A stretch of 64,000 bases of DNA from Bacillota bacterium (GTDB lineage: Bacteria; Bacillota; Clostridia; Lachnospirales; Lachnospiraceae). The stretch spans positions 1-64,000 of the forward strand of contig JAEWQV010000010.1 in assembly GCA_023399055.1 (NCBI GenBank), given 5' to 3'. The translations under genes and the position numbers were made by a program. How positions within the stretch are numbered: the stretch's first letter is position 1; every line of letters begins with the position of its first letter. The notes beneath the pieces are model-generated. The model saw only the letters and a program-made list of their open reading frames with translations. It had not been told where the DNA came from and made no database searches. Below, in pieces: positions 60,948 through 64,000 of the stretch.

Positions 60948-60994
60948 CTCCCTACTGGCTGTGACGAGCCAAATACTGATGAAAGGAGTTATAC

Positions 60995-61309
60995 ATGGTT
61001 GAATTAACTAAAGATACTGATAAATTAATTTGTTGTGTTTACAAAACTTACTTAGAGAGAAGAAACAATGGTATGCTTAAAGTCGATGCATCTAGATTTG
61101 AAGATAACTTTTATACTTCTGATGAAAAATTATCTAAATGGCATATATCAGACGTAAATGAATCGCTTATTGAACTCTCTAAAGCAAAGTACATTAGGTT
61201 GACAATCACTGGTGCTTTTAGTCTTGAACCTCCATTACTGATACATATGGAAAACAGATTTAAAAATGGGGTTCGTGATGTTGTAGAAATGGTATCTAAG
61301 TTCTTGTAG
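60995..61309 (+). CDS. Plus-strand phage protein, winged-helix-like
   Basis: 104 residues: TDKLICCVYKTYLERRNNGM, KWHISDVNESLIELSKAKYI, RLTITGAFSLEPPLLIHMEN. Helix-helix-wing order resembles YjcQ-like winged-helix proteins. GAAAGGAG precedes the ATG. It is transcribed against its neighbours and its end overlaps the convergent gene at 61296 by 14 bp. Confidence 0.55.
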   Translation: MVELTKDTDKLICCVYKTYLERRNNGMLKVDASRFEDNFYTSDEKLSKWHISDVNESLIELSKAKYIRLTITGAFSLEPPLLIHMENRFKNGVRDVVEMVSKFL

Positions 61310-61499
61310 TATTGTTGCTGTCTGCTGGTGTGGAAAGATCCAATCTATTAAGTTTTATTTCCACTTCCACATCAAGCGGACTGTCAGTTGTACTGGCTTT
61401 TATGTGTAATTCATTTACACACTTGCTAATATCGTTTCCGAGTAATATAACTTTTGATTTTCTTCCATCGGAAATAAATTCTATTAATGGCTTGTCCAC
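61296..61499 (-). CDS. Small phage protein, unknown
   Basis: 67 residues: LIEFISDGRKSKVILLGNDI, CVNELHIKASTTDSPLDVEV, EIKLNRLDLS. A beta-rich small domain of a type seen in Gram-positive phage early regions. Function unknown. Confidence 0.5.
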   Translation of the reverse strand: MDKPLIEFISDGRKSKVILLGNDISKCVNELHIKASTTDSPLDVEVEIKLNRLDLSTPADSNNTTRT

Positions 61500-61524
61500 T
61501 GTTTTCTCTCCTTTCTTAGTTCTT

Positions 61525-61758
61525 TCAATTACTTTCTCCTTTCTTATTCTTAATTTCTACGGCTACTATATTGGTTGGATCCGTTAAGTCCATCCCTTCG
61601 TATTTTGTCAAAAACTCAAGTAGCGATTGACGCCTTATTTTATAACTTCCGAGTTTCAACACTGGAAGTAACCCAGCTTTAATTAATTGATATACATAAT
61701 CTGTATTACTTTTTATTAATTTAGAAACTTCGCTGACTGTATATAATACATCTTCCAT
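61525..61758 (-). CDS. Excisionase-like HTH protein
   Basis: 77 residues. LYTVSEVSKLIKSNTDYVYQ, LIKAGLLPVLKLGSYKIRRQ, LLEFLTKYEG is the winged-helix MerR/excisionase family pattern. It may act as Xis or as an early regulator. It is in the operon driven leftward from the CI/Cro switch. Confidence 0.75.
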   Translation of the reverse strand: MEDVLYTVSEVSKLIKSNTDYVYQLIKAGLLPVLKLGSYKIRRQSLLEFLTKYEGMDLTDPTNIVAVEIKNKKGESN

Positions 61759-61790
61759 TTTCCCATCCCTTCCTTTAATGATAAAGTTCT

Positions 61791-62012
61791 TTACAATAGA
61801 ACTTTTATAGCATAAAAATATGTAGGAATTTCATATTCATGTATATTGAGTAGCTTACAAGCTTTAATAATTTCGGATTGTTTCCACTCAACTTTACTAC
61901 TTAGCTTTAAAGAACATGTCCTTTCAGACCAGCCAATTGCATTTGCAAACACATATTGCTTACCAAATATTTCAACTATTTTCCCTAGCAATTTGCGATA
62001 ATCAAATATCAT
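61791..62012 (-). CDS. Cro-like DNA-binding protein (DUF739)
   Basis: 73 residues. FDYRKLLGKIVEIFGKQYVF, ANAIGWSERTCSLKLSSKVE, WKQSEIIKACKLLNIHEYEI is the DUF739/Cro-type HTH of Firmicute phages. It is the first leftward gene after the switch region and divergent from CI, so it probably plays the Cro role. Confidence 0.75.
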   Translation of the reverse strand: MIFDYRKLLGKIVEIFGKQYVFANAIGWSERTCSLKLSSKVEWKQSEIIKACKLLNIHEYEIPTYFYAIKVLL

Positions 62013-62040
62013 TTATTCACCTCCATTTCACTGGGTCATA

Positions 62041-62164
62041 AGTTCTATCTTGTAGAACTATTTATAATATATCACATGTCGAATTTGTTCGCAATATCAA
62101 AATTCAATTTGATAGAACTTTTTATCACTTTTCTATTGAACTTTTGTTCAAGTTGTTTTATAAT
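62041..62164. promoter_or_regulatory. Lysogeny switch: operators and CI promoter
   Basis: Operator-like palindromes: AGTTCTA-TCTTG-TAGAACT (62041-62059), TTGATAGAACTT (62109-62120), and TTGAAC-TTTT-GTTCAA (62136-62151), sharing the GAAC/GTTC half-site. The rightward promoter is TTGAAC (62136-62141), 17 bp, TATAAT (62159-62164). Its -35 box is half of the last operator, so CI can regulate its own gene. Confidence 0.65.
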
Positions 62165-62197
62165 ACAAACATAAACGATAAGGAGAATTTGTAAATA

Positions 62198-62725
62198 ATG
62201 AGGGAGAACACATCTACTAGATTAAAACAAATTATGGAAGAGAGGGGTTTGAAACAAGTTGATATAATAAATAAATGCAAACCATTATGTGAAAAATACA
62301 ATGTCAAACTTACAAAAAATTATCTTAGCCAATATGTATCTGGTAAAGTTGAACCAAAGCAAAAAACCTTATCTATATTAGGTATGGCATTAGATGTAAA
62401 TGAAGCATGGTTAATGGGATATGATGTTCCAAAGGGGAGAAATGCTATGGTAACATCGGATGAAAGTCCTGTACTTAAAGCTTTATTAAATTCAGAATAC
62501 AAAGATACTAAAATTGCTGAACAATTCATTATGAAGAAACTTGCTGATAAAATTGATTTTGAATCTTTGGATTTCACACTATTAACAGAGTTTAAGAAAT
62601 TAAATATCGACGGAAAGAAAGAAGCCATTAACAGAATAGTAGAATTAACATTTGTACCTAAATATATTGAAACTCAATCTCTTGATTTAGTTGCAGAAGA
62701 ACCAGCACCATATAAAATTGACTAA
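62198..62725 (+). CDS. CI-like phage repressor
   Basis: 175 residues. The HTH (STRLKQIMEERGLKQVDIIN, LSQYVSGKVEPKQKTLSILG, MALDVNEAWLMGYD) is followed by a short helical C-terminus (ESLDFTLLTEFKKLNIDGKK) without the S24 peptidase. Induction would thus depend on the antirepressor rather than RecA cleavage. AAGGAG precedes the ATG. Confidence 0.8.
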   Translation: MRENTSTRLKQIMEERGLKQVDIINKCKPLCEKYNVKLTKNYLSQYVSGKVEPKQKTLSILGMALDVNEAWLMGYDVPKGRNAMVTSDESPVLKALLNSEYKDTKIAEQFIMKKLADKIDFESLDFTLLTEFKKLNIDGKKEAINRIVELTFVPKYIETQSLDLVAEEPAPYKID

Positions 62726-62750
62726 TTAAAAATTACTTAGATAAAATAAA

Positions 62751-62778
62751 ACCGTCTCTATAATTAAACAGAGACGGT
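62751..62778. terminator. Hairpin after the repressor gene
   Basis: ACCGTCTCT and AGAGACGGT pair perfectly. The minus-strand side has TTTTATTTTA, the plus-strand side lacks a T-run. Confidence 0.5.
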
Positions 62779-62833
62779 CAATACAATAGAATAACCAGGT
62801 AGTTATAATATTGCCGTTAGCAAGCCTATTATA

Positions 62834-62876
62834 ACACCTTTAACATAAATCAACAATATGTTGGGTGTATTTTTTA
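62834..62876 (+). terminator. Terminator upstream of the integrase gene
   Basis: ACACC...AACATA pairs with TATGTT...GGGTGT and is followed by ATTTTTTAT. It would limit read-through from the repressor into integrase. Confidence 0.55.
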
Positions 62877-62905
62877 TACCCTATTTTCAGAAAGGAGCAA
62901 TTATT

Positions 62906-64000
62906 TTGGCAGAGATTAATGTAAGAAAAAGGGGTGAAAAGTGGGAATACCGCTTTGAAGCAGCTAAAATTGATGGTAAAAGGAATCAAATAAGCAAGGG
63001 AGGATTTAGAACAAAAAAGGATGCACTAGAAGCAGGCATAAAGGCTTTATCATCATATAATAATTCTGGTCAACATTTTGAGCCTTCAGAGATAAGTGTT
63101 AGTGATTATCTTGATTATTGGTTTGATAATTATGTAAAAATTAATTTGAAATATAATACCCAGCTTGCGTATTTGAGCCACATAGAAAAACATCTAAAAC
63201 CTACGTTTGGTCATTATAAATTAAGTTCTCTAAGTAGTCAGTCTGTACAAGAATATACAAATAAACTAAAAATGAATGGGTTTTCTAAAAAACATGTTAC
63301 AGGAATAATTACTACGCTTTCAGGATCTCTAAATTATGCGATTGAGCCATTACATTTTAGGCAAACCAATCCATGTGATCACATTAGATATCCTAGGTTT
63401 GCCAAAGATATTAAAGATGAGGTAAGATTTATAATACCACTTGATGATTTCAAACGAATTATAGAACGTTTCCCATCAAATACGCAATTTTACCTTCCCT
63501 TAATGATCGGGTTTTATACCGGATTAAGAATTTCAGAAGCTTTTGCGCTTACATGGGATGACATTAATATGAAAGAAAAAACACTAACTGTTAATAAAAT
63601 AGCAGTAAAAAGAAATTATGGAGTAGACGTTAGAAAAGTATATAAAGAAAAAGGGAAAAAAGAAGAGAAGTCTGCATGGTATTTCGGTAGTCCCAAAACA
63701 GAAACATCCAATCGAACTATTAAATTTGGAGAAACGCTTTACCATGCATTTAAGGAAGTTAAAAAAGCCCAAATGGAAAACCGAATGCAATACGGCGAAT
63801 ATTATAACGATATTTATAAAAAATCCGAATTAGATGAAAAAGGGGATGCAATATTTAGACTAATAGAGATTGAAAGGTGCATACCCTGTGCTCTTCCAAA
63901 AGCCGATATGGTTTGTGTACGTGAGAATGGGCAATACGTTTCAACTGATTCCTTTAAGTATTGCTCTAGGGTTATTCACCACGAATTAAAAATAGCTTTC
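62906..64000 (+). CDS. int: Tyrosine recombinase (phage integrase), 3' end outside the window
   Basis: 365 codons visible, from TTG at 62906 eight bases after AAAGGAG. The Arm-binding AP2-like N-terminus is NVRKRGEKWEYRFEAAKIDG, GGFRTKKDALEAGIKAL. The SAM-like core-binding domain is SVSDYLDYWFDNYVKINLKY, LSSLSSQSVQEYTNKL. The catalytic domain opens with MIGFYTGLRISEAFALTWDD, giving the first active-site arginine. The HxxR and tyrosine motifs lie beyond the window. It integrates and excises the prophage. Confidence 0.9.
   Translation, partial: MAEINVRKRGEKWEYRFEAAKIDGKRNQISKGGFRTKKDALEAGIKALSSYNNSGQHFEPSEISVSDYLDYWFDNYVKINLKYNTQLAYLSHIEKHLKPTFGHYKLSSLSSQSVQEYTNKLKMNGFSKKHVTGIITTLSGSLNYAIEPLHFRQTNPCDHIRYPRFAKDIKDEVRFIIPLDDFKRIIERFPSNTQFYLPLMIGFYTGLRISEAFALTWDDINMKEKTLTVNKIAVKRNYGVDVRKVYKEKGKKEEKSAWYFGSPKTETSNRTIKFGETLYHAFKEVKKAQMENRMQYGEYYNDIYKKSELDEKGDAIFRLIEIERCIPCALPKADMVCVRENGQYVSTDSFKYCSRVIHHELKIAF

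Larger units (their letters stand above)
25700..64000. mobile_element. Siphovirus-type prophage, right end beyond the window
   Basis: A contiguous phage gene set: lysis, tail, head, packaging, late regulator, methylases, replication and recombination, lysogeny control, integrase. The head and tail gene order resembles A118/SPP1-like phages. The integrase gene is cut by the window edge, so the right attachment site is not visible. The left limit is placed near 25.7 kb only because host-type defence genes end there. No broken structural gene is seen, so the prophage may be intact. Confidence 0.8.

Overview
The window is low-GC, AT-rich DNA with strong AAGGAGG-type ribosome binding sites and frequent GTG/TTG starts. 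Together with the protein families present (DUF6809, DUF1413, an A118/SPP1-like prophage and a bacterial group II intron), this points to a Clostridia chromosome, probably from the Lachnospirales. That assignment is an inference; there is no rRNA or tRNA here to confirm it.

Positions 1-2.2 kb hold the start of a secreted protein, a small DUF6809 protein, a likely transposase relic and a short ribbon-helix-helix regulator with a repetitive operator. Positions 2.2-25.3 kb are a dense anti-phage defence island, read almost entirely on the minus strand. From the distal end it holds: an AbiH C-terminus fused in frame to an IS66 TnpB fragment; a first ABC-three-component (ABC-3C) cassette (nuclease effector, middle component, SMC-like ATPase); an Upf1-like SF1 helicase of visibly different base composition, a small zinc-ribbon protein and a large PD-(D/E)xK-TPR protein, which may be one system; a second ABC-3C cassette (DUF1413, Mrr-like nuclease, middle component 2, ATPase) with its own promoter and palindromic operator; a truncated group II intron; a run of four hairpins; a macro domain fused to an ion-channel-like membrane domain; and a SIR2-HerA pair behind a good promoter with an adjacent inverted repeat.

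From about 25.6 kb to the right edge lies a siphovirus-type prophage whose integrase runs off the window. From left to right it carries a small HTH regulator region, a DUF4352 membrane protein, the lysis pair (M15-type endolysin and holin), baseplate/tail genes, tape measure, Gp15, tail tube, minor capsid proteins, major capsid, scaffold, minor capsid, portal, terminase large and small subunits, a late regulator, a block of small early genes with three DNA methyltransferases, replication and recombination genes (DnaD-like initiator, resolvase, HNH protein, NinB-like, ERF), DUF1351, an antirepressor, an excisionase-like HTH protein, a Cro-like protein, a divergent CI-like repressor and a tyrosine integrase. 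The structural order resembles Listeria phage A118-like phages.

The most unusual items are: the macro-channel fusion beside SIR2-HerA; the candidate nuclease-TPR/zinc-ribbon/helicase system; a circularly permuted C5 DNA methyltransferase; a TSPPY DNA methyltransferase whose only well-placed start codon is ACG; a shared double-palindrome leader at the same distance upstream of two unrelated methyltransferase genes; and three plus-strand genes or gene pairs with their own promoters inside the minus-strand early region.
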